This document shows positions 1 through 8,189 of a DNA stretch of 51,436 nucleotides, one piece after another. The DNA lies in the NCBI GenBank assembly GCA_001552895.1, contig KQ959658.1, positions 1 through 51,436 of the forward strand, read 5' to 3'. The notes below the pieces were generated by a model. It was given only the letters and a program-made list of their open reading frames with translations, ran no database searches and had not been told where the DNA came from. This stretch comes from Tissierellia bacterium KA00581 (GTDB lineage Bacteria > Bacillota > Clostridia > Tissierellales > Peptoniphilaceae). Positions within the stretch are counted from its first letter, which is position 1. Every line of letters begins with the position of its first letter. A program made the translations under genes and the position numbers.

Positions 1-1643
1 GCCGCTTTAGCTTTGTCTTTTCCTACTGGGTTTATCTTATTTATTTCTTCTACCCAAGATGCTTGTTTTTGTAAAATTTCGGCATTATCCTTTGCTTTTT
101 CAATTTCTTCTATTGCTTTTTGTTTTTTATTATTAATCTTTTCTATTATATCATTTTTTTCTTTGTCTGATAAATTTTTATTATTTTTAATTTCTTCTAT
201 TTTTTCTTTTGCTACACGTTCAATTTCATTTATTGCCATAGTTTCTGTTGAAACTAGTTGATGATCTTTTATTTCTAAAACATCATTTAAAGCGTCTTTA
301 TACTCTTTAGTGCTTTTTAATTCTTTAGAATCTAACAAAGTTTTAATTTCATTTAATTTATCTTCATATTTTTTAATGCTATCTGGTGTTTTTTTAGATA
401 TATCTTGTTCTTTTGAACCCATAAGTTTATCATAAATTTTTGATAAAAGCATCTTTGCTACATTTCTAGTATTTTGTGTTATACTAAAATCCAAACCTGT
501 AATAGGAAGAGCGTATTTTTCATCCCAAGCTTGATAACTCATACCTGTAAATCTAGAATCAGCACAGCTTATCCTTACTTTATATGAATCTATTCCCTTT
601 GGCAATTCAATTTCAGCACTTTCAAAACTTCCAGAAGTTCCATTTGGTCTATTTTCTTTTTTTGCAATTTCTTCTTCTGCCTTGTCTTTTCCTATAAATT
701 CTTTACGTGTAATATTAGGATTAGTAAATCTACCACTTTGTGAAATTTTAATTTTATCATTTATTCCTTTTCCATCTTCTGCTTTTTTAACAGTCATTTT
801 ATCATTTTTAACATCTTTTGATGGATCAAATGAAACACTATATATAGGATCTTTTGGAGTTTCTTTACCATTAGATATAGCAAAAATTTCTACTTTATAG
901 TTTGCTTTTCTTCCATCCATATCTCCTGTATATCCTGTCTTAAAGGATACTTTTGCAAATGAACCATTTTCTTTTGAATATGCTTTAAAAGTCTTTTCAA
1001 TTCCATCATAACCTTTTAATGCTCTTGCAACACCTGGACCTTCTCCAAGATATTGATATTCTGTGCCATCACAAGATGGTAATTGTGAATTTATTCTTGT
1101 TCTAGTTTCAGTCAATAAAAGCATATATTTACTGTCTCTATCAAGTGCTTGTTCTTTTAGCCATACAATATCATCTATTGTAGTATTAATCATTGAAAGA
1201 GGAAAAATTCCATCTTTAGTTTTTCTTGCGATAATAAAATCTCCATTATTAACAGAAGTCCAGCCAGCAAACTCTTTAATTTTTTTAGCTTCTCCTTCTT
1301 TAACGTTTTTACTATCTCCAATCGTATCCATATCATTGATTTTTTTATTATTTTCAACTAATTCTGGTAAATTTTTTAATGTATCTGAGAGTGTTTGTAA
1401 ATCATCTTTATTTGGATTTTCAAAAACTATGTTAGCAGAAGAATCTTGATCTTTATTTTCATTATTTGTAGAACTTTTAAGTGAATCTGCTTTATCTTCT
1501 TGTAAAGTTTTAGCTTTTACTAAAGTATTTGAAGAATCCAAAAGAATACTAGATGTTGTAGCTAATGCTAAAGATAAACTTAAAGCTACCTTTCTTTTAA
1601 TATAATTTGAATTCTTATCTTTGTTTTTCTTTTTATCTAGCAT
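1..1643 (-). CDS. Large secreted surface protein, N-terminal part (cut by window edge)
   Basis: An open frame of 547 codons runs from an ATG at 1643 off the left edge, with AAGGAGTG at 1651-1658 as ribosome binding site. The N terminus is Lys-rich (MLDKKKNKDK), followed by a hydrophobic stretch (VALSLSLALATTSSILL) and a VKA site, which reads as an export signal. Residues 60-400 form an unrecognised domain. From about residue 470 the sequence becomes charged and helical, with a segment like AINEIERVAKEKIEEIKNN...LSDKEKNDIIEKINNKKQKA that resembles the DUF1542-type repeats of Gram-positive matrix-binding proteins such as SasC. The expected C-terminal repeats and sorting signal lie outside the window. 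Secretion is fairly certain; the adhesin role is inference. Confidence 0.8.
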   Translation of the reverse strand, partial: MLDKKKNKDKNSNYIKRKVALSLSLALATTSSILLDSSNTLVKAKTLQEDKADSLKSSTNNENKDQDSSANIVFENPNKDDLQTLSDTLKNLPELVENNKKINDMDTIGDSKNVKEGEAKKIKEFAGWTSVNNGDFIIARKTKDGIFPLSMINTTIDDIVWLKEQALDRDSKYMLLLTETRTRINSQLPSCDGTEYQYLGEGPGVARALKGYDGIEKTFKAYSKENGSFAKVSFKTGYTGDMDGRKANYKVEIFAISNGKETPKDPIYSVSFDPSKDVKNDKMTVKKAEDGKGINDKIKISQSGRFTNPNITRKEFIGKDKAEEEIAKKENRPNGTSGSFESAEIELPKGIDSYKVRISCADSRFTGMSYQAWDEKYALPITGLDFSITQNTRNVAKMLLSKIYDKLMGSKEQDISKKTPDSIKKYEDKLNEIKTLLDSKELKSTKEYKDALNDVLEIKDHQLVSTETMAINEIERVAKEKIEEIKNNKNLSDKEKNDIIEKINNKKQKAIEEIEKAKDNAEILQKQASWVEEINKINPVGKDKAKA

Positions 1644-1694
1644 ATAAAATCACTCCTTATAAAAAATTTTATACAATATATAGATTTTTTAATT

Positions 1695-1700
1695 TTTCAA
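1695..1700 (-). promoter_or_regulatory. Possible -35 (TTGAAA) of the left-edge surface protein
   Basis: TTGAAA reads on the minus strand upstream of the surface protein gene. The best -10 candidate is TATTGT with a 16-nt spacer, which is a weak match. The gap from 1644 to 1968 otherwise holds the TA tract, the tatD terminator and featureless AT-rich DNA. Confidence 0.4.
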
Positions 1701-1703
1701 TCG

Positions 1704-1721
1704 TATATATATATATATATA
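1704..1721. repeat. (TA)9 simple repeat upstream of surface protein gene
   Basis: Nine uninterrupted TA units lie 3 nt upstream of the TTGAAA candidate -35 box of the surface protein. Such tracts can change length by slippage and alter promoter activity; whether this one does is not known. Confidence 0.85.
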
Positions 1722-1920
1722 ATTGTATTACTATTTTTAAGCTTTTTCAAGAGAAAAATATCATATATTATTAAAAATAAATATTATAGATTTATTTTTT
1801 ATATAAAATAAGTATATTAAAATTATAAAAAATAAAATTATTAACAAAAATATTCATAAAATAATAGTTAAATTTTATGTTATATATTATCTTAAAACTG
1901 ATTTTAATATAAAAAACAAA

Positions 1921-1958
1921 AAAAGAAAATTACAATTTTACATTAATAATTTTCTTTT
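1921..1958 (-). terminator. Intrinsic terminator of the metG-tatD unit
   Basis: A 12-bp perfect stem pairs 1921-1932 with 1947-1958 around a 14-nt loop, just past the tatD stop. On the minus strand it is followed by a T-rich run. Confidence 0.7.
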
Positions 1959-1968
1959 TTATCATAAA

Positions 1969-2739
1969 TTAATTATTTATTTTAAATAAATTTCTTGCAT
2001 TACTGTTAGTGTTATATATAAGATTGTTTATTTCTATATTTTTAAGTTCAGAAAGTTTTTGTGCAACTAACCAAACAAATTTTGATTCATTTCTTTTTCC
2101 TCTGTTTGGTTCTGGGGTAAGATATGGACTATCTGTTTCTATAAGTAGATTATCAAGTTTAATTTTTTTAGCCATTTCCCTTACATTTGTTGCATTTTTA
2201 AATGTTACAACTCCAGAAATAGAAATATAAAAGCCTAAATTTATAAATTTTTCTGCCATTTCAAATGAACCGGTGTAACAATGCATAACTCCTGTTATAT
2301 CGCCTTTAAATTCTGATAAAATATCAAAAGTATCTTGCATAGCTTCTCTTGTATGAATTATTACCGGAAGATTTCTTTTTTTTGCAATTTCTAATTGTTT
2401 TCTAAAAATTTCTTTTTGCTTTTCTCTTGGCGAATTATCATAATAATAATCAAGCCCTATTTCGCCTATGGCGACTATTTTATTTGAAAAGGAAAGATTA
2501 TAAATTTTCTTTAAATCATCATCTGTTATATCTTCTACTTCATGAGGATGTATCCCTACTGCACCGTAAACTCTACTAAATTTTTTTACAATTTCAACAA
2601 TTTTTTCACTTGATTTTACATCTGATGCAGGGTCTACGATAAAATCTATTTTATTTTCATCAAAAAGAGAAATGACCTCTTCTCTATCAATATCAAATTT
2701 TTCATCATCAATATGACTATGGCTATCTACAATTTTCAT
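1969..2739 (-). CDS. tatD: TatD family metal-dependent DNase
   Basis: The 256-residue product has the amidohydrolase-type TIM-barrel metal ligands of TatD/YcfH nucleases: SHSH near residues 6-9, GEIGLDYYY with Glu93, His129 (IIHTREA), His153 (MHCYTG) and Asp203 (ETDSPYL). Full length. TatD proteins are divalent-metal 3'-5' exonucleases linked to DNA repair and turnover. The ATG overlaps the metG stop by one base (TAATG), so translation is coupled; metG-tatD is a common Firmicute order. Confidence 0.93.
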   Translation of the reverse strand: MKIVDSHSHIDDEKFDIDREEVISLFDENKIDFIVDPASDVKSSEKIVEIVKKFSRVYGAVGIHPHEVEDITDDDLKKIYNLSFSNKIVAIGEIGLDYYYDNSPREKQKEIFRKQLEIAKKRNLPVIIHTREAMQDTFDILSEFKGDITGVMHCYTGSFEMAEKFINLGFYISISGVVTFKNATNVREMAKKIKLDNLLIETDSPYLTPEPNRGKRNESKFVWLVAQKLSELKNIEINNLIYNTNSNARNLFKINN

Positions 2740-4679
2740 TATGATACTTTTGACCCTTCTTTCATGTCACTTAAAACAGTTAATACACTCAAATTTTCAC
2801 CATCAGAAGCTGAAAGTATCATACCGTTACTTTCAACAGATCTTAAATTTACAGGTTTTAAGTTTGTAACAACTATAACTTTTTTGCCAATTAAATCTTC
2901 TTTAGAATAGTACTTTTTTATTCCTGAAACTATTGTTCTAATTTCATTTCCTATATCTATTTTAAAGACTAAAAGTCTATCTGCTTTTGGGTGTTCTTTA
3001 CATTCTAAGATTTTTCCAACCTTTAGTTCGATTTTAGAAAAATCATCTATTGTAATTTTTTCTTGTGTATTTTTGTCGCTGTTTTGTTGTACTAATTGAT
3101 TTTTTCTTTTTTCTAAAAGTTTAAGATTTTCTTTTGATATTATTTCAATTTCTTTTTCTACATCAAGTCTATCAAATAAATTTTCTCCTTTAAATACCTT
3201 AGTTCCAACTTTTAAAAGTCCAAAAGATAACAAATCTTCATAGTTACAATCACAAACTCCTATTTGAGTATTTATTTTTTTAGATGTTTCTTGCATAAAT
3301 GGTTTAATAAGAGCTGATATAATTCTTATAGTATCAAGTAAGTTATAAATTACAGTCGATAATCTTTTAAATTTTTCTTCTTTTGCTAAAATCCATGGAG
3401 TAGTTTCATCAATATATTTATTTGTTCTTCTAACAAGTTTCCATATTTCTTCAAGAGCTTGTGAAAAGTTAAGATCATCCATTTCACATCTAACCTTATC
3501 TCTACAAGAGATAGCCATTTGTATTAAATCTTCATCAATACTATTTTCTTCATATCTTTCAGGAACAAATCCTTCAAAATATTTTTCACACATAGATACA
3601 GTTCTTGAAACCAAATTTCCAAGATCATTTACAAGGTCTGAATTTATTCTATTTAACATTTTTCTATAAGTAAAATTACCGTCTTGACCAAATGTAAATT
3701 CTCTAAGCATAAAATATCTTAAAGCATCCATTCCATATCTTTCAATTATAGGTTCTGCATAAACTACATTACCTTTACTCTTACTCATTTTATCATCATC
3801 AAACAAAATCCATCCATGTCCAAAAATTTTCTTTGGTAATGGAAGATCTAACGCCATTAAAATTGCTGGCCAAATAATAGCGTGAAATCTCATAATTTCT
3901 TTTCCTACTAAGTGTACATCGCAAGGCCAAAATTTATTAAACTTTTCTTCATCTGTTCCATATCCAATACCAGTTAAATAACAACTTAAAGCATCAATCC
4001 ATACATAAACGACATGCTTTTTGTCAAATGGAACTTTAACTCCCCAATCAAAACTAGAACGTGTAACAGAAAGATCTGTTAATCCTTCCTTTATGAAAGT
4101 TATCATTTCATTTTTTCTAGATTCTGGTTTTATAAAATCAGGATGTTCTTTATAAAATTTTAAAAGTTTATCTCCATATTTTGAAAGTCTAAAAAAATAT
4201 GTTTCTTCTTGACTTTCTATTACTTCTCTTTTGCAATCAGGACATTTACAACCGTCTATAAGTTGACTATCTGTCCAAAAGGATTCACAAGGAACGCAAT
4301 ATTTTCCTTTATAACTTCCTTTATAAATTTCTCCTTTTTCATAAAGTTTTGTAAATATATTACTAACATTTCTTTCATGAATCGGATCTGTACTTCTAAC
4401 AAAAGCATCAAAATCTATATCTAAAGTTTTCCAAAGTTTTTTTGCACTCTCTACAATAGGATCAATATATTCTAAAGGCTTTTTACCTGCTTTTATAGCA
4501 GAATCTTGCAATTTTTGTCCATGTTCATCAGTTCCAGTTGTAAAAAAAACATCATATCCTTGAGACTTTTTATATTTTTTTAAAACATCTGCAACTATTG
4601 TAGTATATGTATGACCCAAATGTAAATTACTATTTGGATAATATATAGGTGTTGTTAAATAAAAATTTTTCTTTTCCAA
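2739..4679 (-). CDS. metG: Methionyl-tRNA synthetase with C-terminal tRNA-binding domain
   Basis: The 646-residue protein charges tRNA-Met. It shows the class I signatures HLGH (residues 20-23) and KMSKS (297-301), a zinc knuckle with Cys128, Cys131, Cys146 and Cys149, and a C-terminal OB-fold (about 540-646) of the Trbp111 type (IELKVGKILECKEHPKADRL). The start codon is TTG at 4677-4679, preceded by AAGGGGG at about 4686-4692; no ATG fits as well. It overlaps tatD by one base. The upstream gap is only about 100 nt and shows no T-box or SAM riboswitch. Confidence 0.97.
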   Translation of the reverse strand: MEKKNFYLTTPIYYPNSNLHLGHTYTTIVADVLKKYKKSQGYDVFFTTGTDEHGQKLQDSAIKAGKKPLEYIDPIVESAKKLWKTLDIDFDAFVRSTDPIHERNVSNIFTKLYEKGEIYKGSYKGKYCVPCESFWTDSQLIDGCKCPDCKREVIESQEETYFFRLSKYGDKLLKFYKEHPDFIKPESRKNEMITFIKEGLTDLSVTRSSFDWGVKVPFDKKHVVYVWIDALSCYLTGIGYGTDEEKFNKFWPCDVHLVGKEIMRFHAIIWPAILMALDLPLPKKIFGHGWILFDDDKMSKSKGNVVYAEPIIERYGMDALRYFMLREFTFGQDGNFTYRKMLNRINSDLVNDLGNLVSRTVSMCEKYFEGFVPERYEENSIDEDLIQMAISCRDKVRCEMDDLNFSQALEEIWKLVRRTNKYIDETTPWILAKEEKFKRLSTVIYNLLDTIRIISALIKPFMQETSKKINTQIGVCDCNYEDLLSFGLLKVGTKVFKGENLFDRLDVEKEIEIISKENLKLLEKRKNQLVQQNSDKNTQEKITIDDFSKIELKVGKILECKEHPKADRLLVFKIDIGNEIRTIVSGIKKYYSKEDLIGKKVIVVTNLKPVNLRSVESNGMILSASDGENLSVLTVLSDMKEGSKVS

Positions 4680-4739
4680 AATTATTCCCCCTTAAAGTTT
4701 ACATAAGCTAACACATATATTATACCATAAAAGAAAAAA

Positions 4740-4760
4740 AATTGGAGAAAAACTCCAATT
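4740..4760 (-). terminator. Terminator after threonine aldolase
   Basis: The perfect 8-bp stem AATTGGAG/CTCCAATT (4740-4747 with 4753-4760) has an A5 loop on the plus strand. On the minus strand it is followed by TTTTTTTCTTTT. It separates the aldolase gene from metG. Confidence 0.85.
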
Positions 4761-4783
4761 TTAAATTTTATTTTTATCATATT

Positions 4784-5809
4784 TTATAAAAGATCAAGTA
4801 ATTTTTCTACATCTTCCTTTTTTGTTGACCAATCTGTTACAAGTCTTATTATAGTATGATTTTCATCATATTTTTCTTTAAAGCTAAATCTTACATTTTC
4901 TTGAAGTTTTTCTACATCTTCATTTTTCATTATAACAAATTGTAAATTAGTTGGAGAATCAAAATAGAACTTATATCCTTTTTTTATCAATCCCTCTTTT
5001 AAAATTTCAGCCATATCTATAGCTCTTTTTGCAAGAGTAAAATATAAATCATCTGTAAAAAATGCATCAAATTGAGCTCCTAAAACATAACCCTTTGCAA
5101 GAAGTCCACCATGAGTTTTTATAGTTGTTGTAAAATGTTCTGGTGTTATATCTTTTTTAAAGACTACAGCTTCTCCAAATAATGCACCAAGCTTTGTTCC
5201 ACCAATATAAAAGGCGTCTGAATATTTTGCAATATCTTCCATTGTAACATCTGTATTTTTTGCCATAACTCCATAACCTAATCTTGCACCGTCAATCATA
5301 AAATACATATTATATTTTTTACAAATTTCTTTTATTTTTTTTAATTCATCTTTAGTATAAAGAGTACCATATTCTGTTGGATGAGATATATATACCATTT
5401 TTGGAAATACCATATGACTTTGTAAATCATCATTATAGAATGTTTCTAAATAATCTAAAAGATCTTTAGGATCCATCTTAGCTTCATGTTGTGGTATAGT
5501 TATAACTTTATGTCCTGTATATTCGATAGCACCAGCTTCATGAACGCTTATATGCCCAGTATCTACCGCTATAACACCTTGATAATCTTTAAGAAGCGAA
5601 CTTATCATTATAGAATTTGTTTGTGTACCACCAACTAAAAAATATACATCGATATCATCAGTTTTTAATACTTTTTTTATTTTTTCTTTTGCTCTCGTGC
5701 AATACTCATCAGTTCCATATCCTGAAAGTTTCTTAGAATTAATTTGTTCAATTTTCTTTAAAATTTCAGCATTAGTTGCCGTTGAATAGTCGTTTTCAAA
5801 AAACAACAT
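4784..5809 (-). CDS. ltaE: Low-specificity L-threonine aldolase (PLP enzyme)
   Basis: The 341-residue protein matches the fold-type I beta-eliminating lyase/threonine aldolase family. Asp173 in MIDGARLGYG should bind the PLP ring nitrogen, Lys206 in YIGGTKLGALFGE should be the Schiff-base lysine, and GGTQTN (60-65) should bind the phosphate. It splits threonine to glycine plus acetaldehyde. GGGGG at about 5818-5822 precedes the ATG. It stands alone between two terminators or gaps. The product glycine could feed the glycine reductase encoded at 21-28 kb; that link is inference. Confidence 0.88.
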   Translation of the reverse strand: MLFFENDYSTATNAEILKKIEQINSKKLSGYGTDEYCTRAKEKIKKVLKTDDIDVYFLVGGTQTNSIMISSLLKDYQGVIAVDTGHISVHEAGAIEYTGHKVITIPQHEAKMDPKDLLDYLETFYNDDLQSHMVFPKMVYISHPTEYGTLYTKDELKKIKEICKKYNMYFMIDGARLGYGVMAKNTDVTMEDIAKYSDAFYIGGTKLGALFGEAVVFKKDITPEHFTTTIKTHGGLLAKGYVLGAQFDAFFTDDLYFTLAKRAIDMAEILKEGLIKKGYKFYFDSPTNLQFVIMKNEDVEKLQENVRFSFKEKYDENHTIIRLVTDWSTKKEDVEKLLDLL

Positions 5810-5903
5810 ATTTTTTCCCCCTTAATATATAATTAGACAAATAATTAAAAAAATAAAAAATTTGTCGAATTTACAATAATAGTGTTTTTGATGATAAAAT
5901 TTT

Positions 5904-6797
5904 TTAACTTAAATATTCTTTTTTTAATTTTAAAAGTAAATCTATTCTGTCTGTTGTTATTGCATCTACTTTTTTATCTATTAATTCTTTCATTTCTTTT
6001 TCATCATTTATAGTCCAAAAATGACAAAACATTTTATGTTTATGAAGCTTATAAATTAAATATTTTGTTGATAATTTTATATTTTTATAAGCATTTGGAA
6101 TTTGTAAACCACTTGTTCTATATTTTAAAAACTCATCTATTCCAAAATACATAGAAAGAACTATTGAAGTTGCTTTCTTTTTAGATCCTGAAATAATAAT
6201 ATCATTTGAACTTATTTCTCTTAGATAATCAGAAATTTCATCATGAAAACTTGCAAAAATAACATTTTTTTCTAATTTATACTTTTTTACAAGATTATAC
6301 AAAATGGATGCTGACTTTTTCCCAACTACACCTTTATCTTTGATGTCAATACTATATAAAACCTTATCTTTAAACTTTTCAAAAAGGTCTTCTACTTTCA
6401 TTGGATGTAATCCTTTTTGTTTTTCTAAATAAGGCATATCATTATTTAAACTTTTAAATTTATATCCAAAGTTAAATTCTTTTATTTCATCATAAGTATA
6501 GTCTATAACTTTACCTGAAAATTCTGTTGTTCTAGAAATATTTTCATCATGTTGAGTTATTATATAACCGTCTTTAGTAAGTCTTATATCTGTTTCAAAA
6601 CCATCAATTCCCATTTCAAACGATTTTTCAAAAGCTAATTGTGTATTTTCTGGAAATAAAAGGCTTGCACCTCTATGTGCAAAAATCAAAGGAAAACCTC
6701 CATAAGAAAAAAATCTTCTTGCTCTTTTTTCAAACTTAAGTCTTATAAATTGCAATAAAACATATAATATCACAATACAAACTATAAAAATAAACAA
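5904..6797 (-). CDS. Membrane-anchored glycerophosphodiester phosphodiesterase
   Basis: A GDPD-family TIM-barrel enzyme that hydrolyses glycerophosphodiesters to glycerol 3-phosphate and an alcohol. Family signatures are visible: AHRGASLLFPENT, the metal pair in GFETDIRLTKDG, and TQHDENISRTT. An N-terminal hydrophobic segment (FIFIVCIVILYVLLQFI) anchors it, catalytic domain probably outside. I chose the TTG start at 6795-6797 (297 aa) because AAGGAGGT at 6806-6813 lies 9 nt upstream and the promoter sits at 6826-6854; a longer open frame to 6866 would begin upstream of that promoter. Monocistronic. Confidence 0.88.
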   Translation of the reverse strand: MFIFIVCIVILYVLLQFIRLKFEKRARRFFSYGGFPLIFAHRGASLLFPENTQLAFEKSFEMGIDGFETDIRLTKDGYIITQHDENISRTTEFSGKVIDYTYDEIKEFNFGYKFKSLNNDMPYLEKQKGLHPMKVEDLFEKFKDKVLYSIDIKDKGVVGKKSASILYNLVKKYKLEKNVIFASFHDEISDYLREISSNDIIISGSKKKATSIVLSMYFGIDEFLKYRTSGLQIPNAYKNIKLSTKYLIYKLHKHKMFCHFWTINDEKEMKELIDKKVDAITTDRIDLLLKLKKEYLS

Positions 6798-6825
6798 ATA
6801 AATCAACCTCCTTAACACTATAATT

Positions 6826-6854
6826 ATTATATAACTTTTAATATTTTTTTTCAA
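6826..6854 (-). promoter_or_regulatory. Sigma-A promoter of the glycerophosphodiesterase gene
   Basis: TTGAAA (6849-6854) and TATAAT (6826-6831) are separated by exactly 17 nt. The predicted transcript start, about 6819, gives a short leader that contains the ribosome binding site. Confidence 0.8.
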
Positions 6855-6892
6855 TACAACGTACAATTATAATCATTTTTATTAGAAATAAA

Positions 6893-6925
6893 AAAATACA
6901 AAGAAATAAATTTTCTTTGTATTTT
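6893..6925 (-). terminator. Terminator of the BMP lipoprotein gene
   Basis: A perfect 14-bp stem (6893-6906 with 6912-6925) with a 5-nt loop is followed on the minus strand by a T-rich tail. It lies between the lipoprotein stop and the phosphodiesterase promoter. Confidence 0.88.
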
Positions 6926-6949
6926 AAAAAATATTTATTATTTTATTTG

Positions 6950-8008
6950 TTATTTTACTTCTGTTGGTACAACAATTTTACCACTTGCAATTTCTTTTTT
7001 AAGTTCTTCAATTTTTTCTTTTAACTTATCAGAAATCTTAAGTTTTAATTTGTCTTCTTTTCCATAAGCTATATCTACACCATTTGTTTTAAGTGAAAAT
7101 TCGATTGTTGAACCTCCTTGGAATTTTCCAGAAGCTAATTCTTCTCCAACAGTTTTTATTGCAACATTTACTTTTTTAATTGTTGAAGCAATTAAATATT
7201 CAGGAGCTAAATATGATTGATCTCTATCAACACCAAATACAAATTTTTTATTTTCTTTTGCAGATTCAATTACACCTGTTCCAACTCCACCTGCAGCATG
7301 GAAAATCATATCTGCACCAGCAGAGTACATACTATTTGCAATTGCTTTTCCTTTTGTAGCGTCTGTAAAGCTATCAGCATATTGAGAAAGTACTTCAACT
7401 TTTTTATTAGTATCTTTTTCTGCAAATTTAACACCTTCTCTAAAACCTGCTTCAAATTTTTTAATAAGTGGAGAGTCAGCTCCTCCTATAAATCCTACTT
7501 TATTTGACTTAGTTAAAGTTCCTGCTAAATAACCAATCAAAAATGAATTTTCATGGTCGGCAAATATAGTTCCTACAACATTTTTAGGAGTTTTATCTCC
7601 ATATGAAGAGTCAATTATTACATATTTTTGATCTGGATTTGCTTTTGCAGATGCTAACATATCATTAGCTAATGCAAAACCTATACAAGCAATCAAATCA
7701 TTTCCTGCATCTAGAGAAGTTTCAATATTAGTTTTATAGTCAGATTGTTGAGTACTTTCAACATAACTAATCTTAGCAACTCCTTCTTTTTCTAACTCTT
7801 TTAATCCTTCATAAGCTGATTGGTTAAATGATTGGTCATTAACACCACCAACATCTGTAACCATACCGTACTTAATCACTTTTTTGTCTGATTTTTCTTC
7901 AGTTTTTGTTTCAGACTTTTTGTCTTTAGTTGCATCTTTTTTTCCAGAACAACCTGTTAAGATCATAGCACCAACTAAAAGTGCTGCTAGAGACTTTTTG
8001 AATTTCAT
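6950..8008 (-). CDS. BMP/PnrA family substrate-binding lipoprotein
   Basis: The 352-residue protein begins with a lipoprotein signal (LVGAMILTGC, lipidated Cys20) followed by a Lys-rich linker. The mature part has the basic membrane protein pattern: MVTDVGGVNDQSFNQSAYEG near the N terminus, CIGFALANDM, VGFIGGADSPLI and FHAAGGVGTGVIESA. Family members (TmpC/PnrA, BmpA) bind purine nucleosides for ABC importers. No permease or ATPase gene is adjacent, so the partner must be encoded elsewhere. It has its own promoter and terminator. AGGAGG lies at about 8014-8019. Confidence 0.92.
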   Translation of the reverse strand: MKFKKSLAALLVGAMILTGCSGKKDATKDKKSETKTEEKSDKKVIKYGMVTDVGGVNDQSFNQSAYEGLKELEKEGVAKISYVESTQQSDYKTNIETSLDAGNDLIACIGFALANDMLASAKANPDQKYVIIDSSYGDKTPKNVVGTIFADHENSFLIGYLAGTLTKSNKVGFIGGADSPLIKKFEAGFREGVKFAEKDTNKKVEVLSQYADSFTDATKGKAIANSMYSAGADMIFHAAGGVGTGVIESAKENKKFVFGVDRDQSYLAPEYLIASTIKKVNVAIKTVGEELASGKFQGGSTIEFSLKTNGVDIAYGKEDKLKLKISDKLKEKIEELKKEIASGKIVVPTEVK

Positions 8009-8040
8009 ATAAATCCTCCTAAAATTTTTTTGTCCTATAT

Positions 8041-8069
8041 ATTATATCTTAAACTATTTAATTTTTCAA
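8041..8069 (-). promoter_or_regulatory. Sigma-A promoter of the BMP lipoprotein gene
   Basis: TTGAAA (8064-8069), a 17-nt spacer and TATAAT (8041-8046) precede the gene, giving a leader of about 25 nt that contains the AGGAGG site. Confidence 0.82.
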
Positions 8070-8145
8070 TACCAAAATGAAAAAAATTTCATTTTTTAGT
8101 ATATTTTTAATAACAACTGTTTAAAAATATACTAAAAAAAGATAA

Positions 8146-8185
8146 AAAAAGATTTAAAAAAGAATTTTCTTTTTTAAATCTTTTT
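8146..8185 (-). terminator. Terminator of the mre-PBP2 operon
   Basis: A perfect 18-bp AT-rich stem (8146-8163 with 8168-8185) with a 4-nt loop directly follows the PBP2 stop codon. T-rich sequence is present in the distal arm on the minus strand. Confidence 0.85.
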
Positions 8186-8189
8186 AATT

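Noticed and set aside
2009-2230. Plus-strand open frames opposite tatD, metG, mreC, trxB and other genes
   Set aside because: They have no ribosome binding sites, show no family motifs and lie opposite well-supported genes; AT-rich antisense frames of this size are expected by chance.
4680-4783. T-box or SAM riboswitch upstream of metG
   Set aside because: The gap is about 100 nt and is largely taken up by the preceding gene's terminator; no specifier loop or T-box sequence is visible.
5835-5865. Terminator after the phosphodiesterase gene
   Set aside because: Only a 7-bp AT-rich stem with a 17-nt loop can be drawn; too weak to claim.
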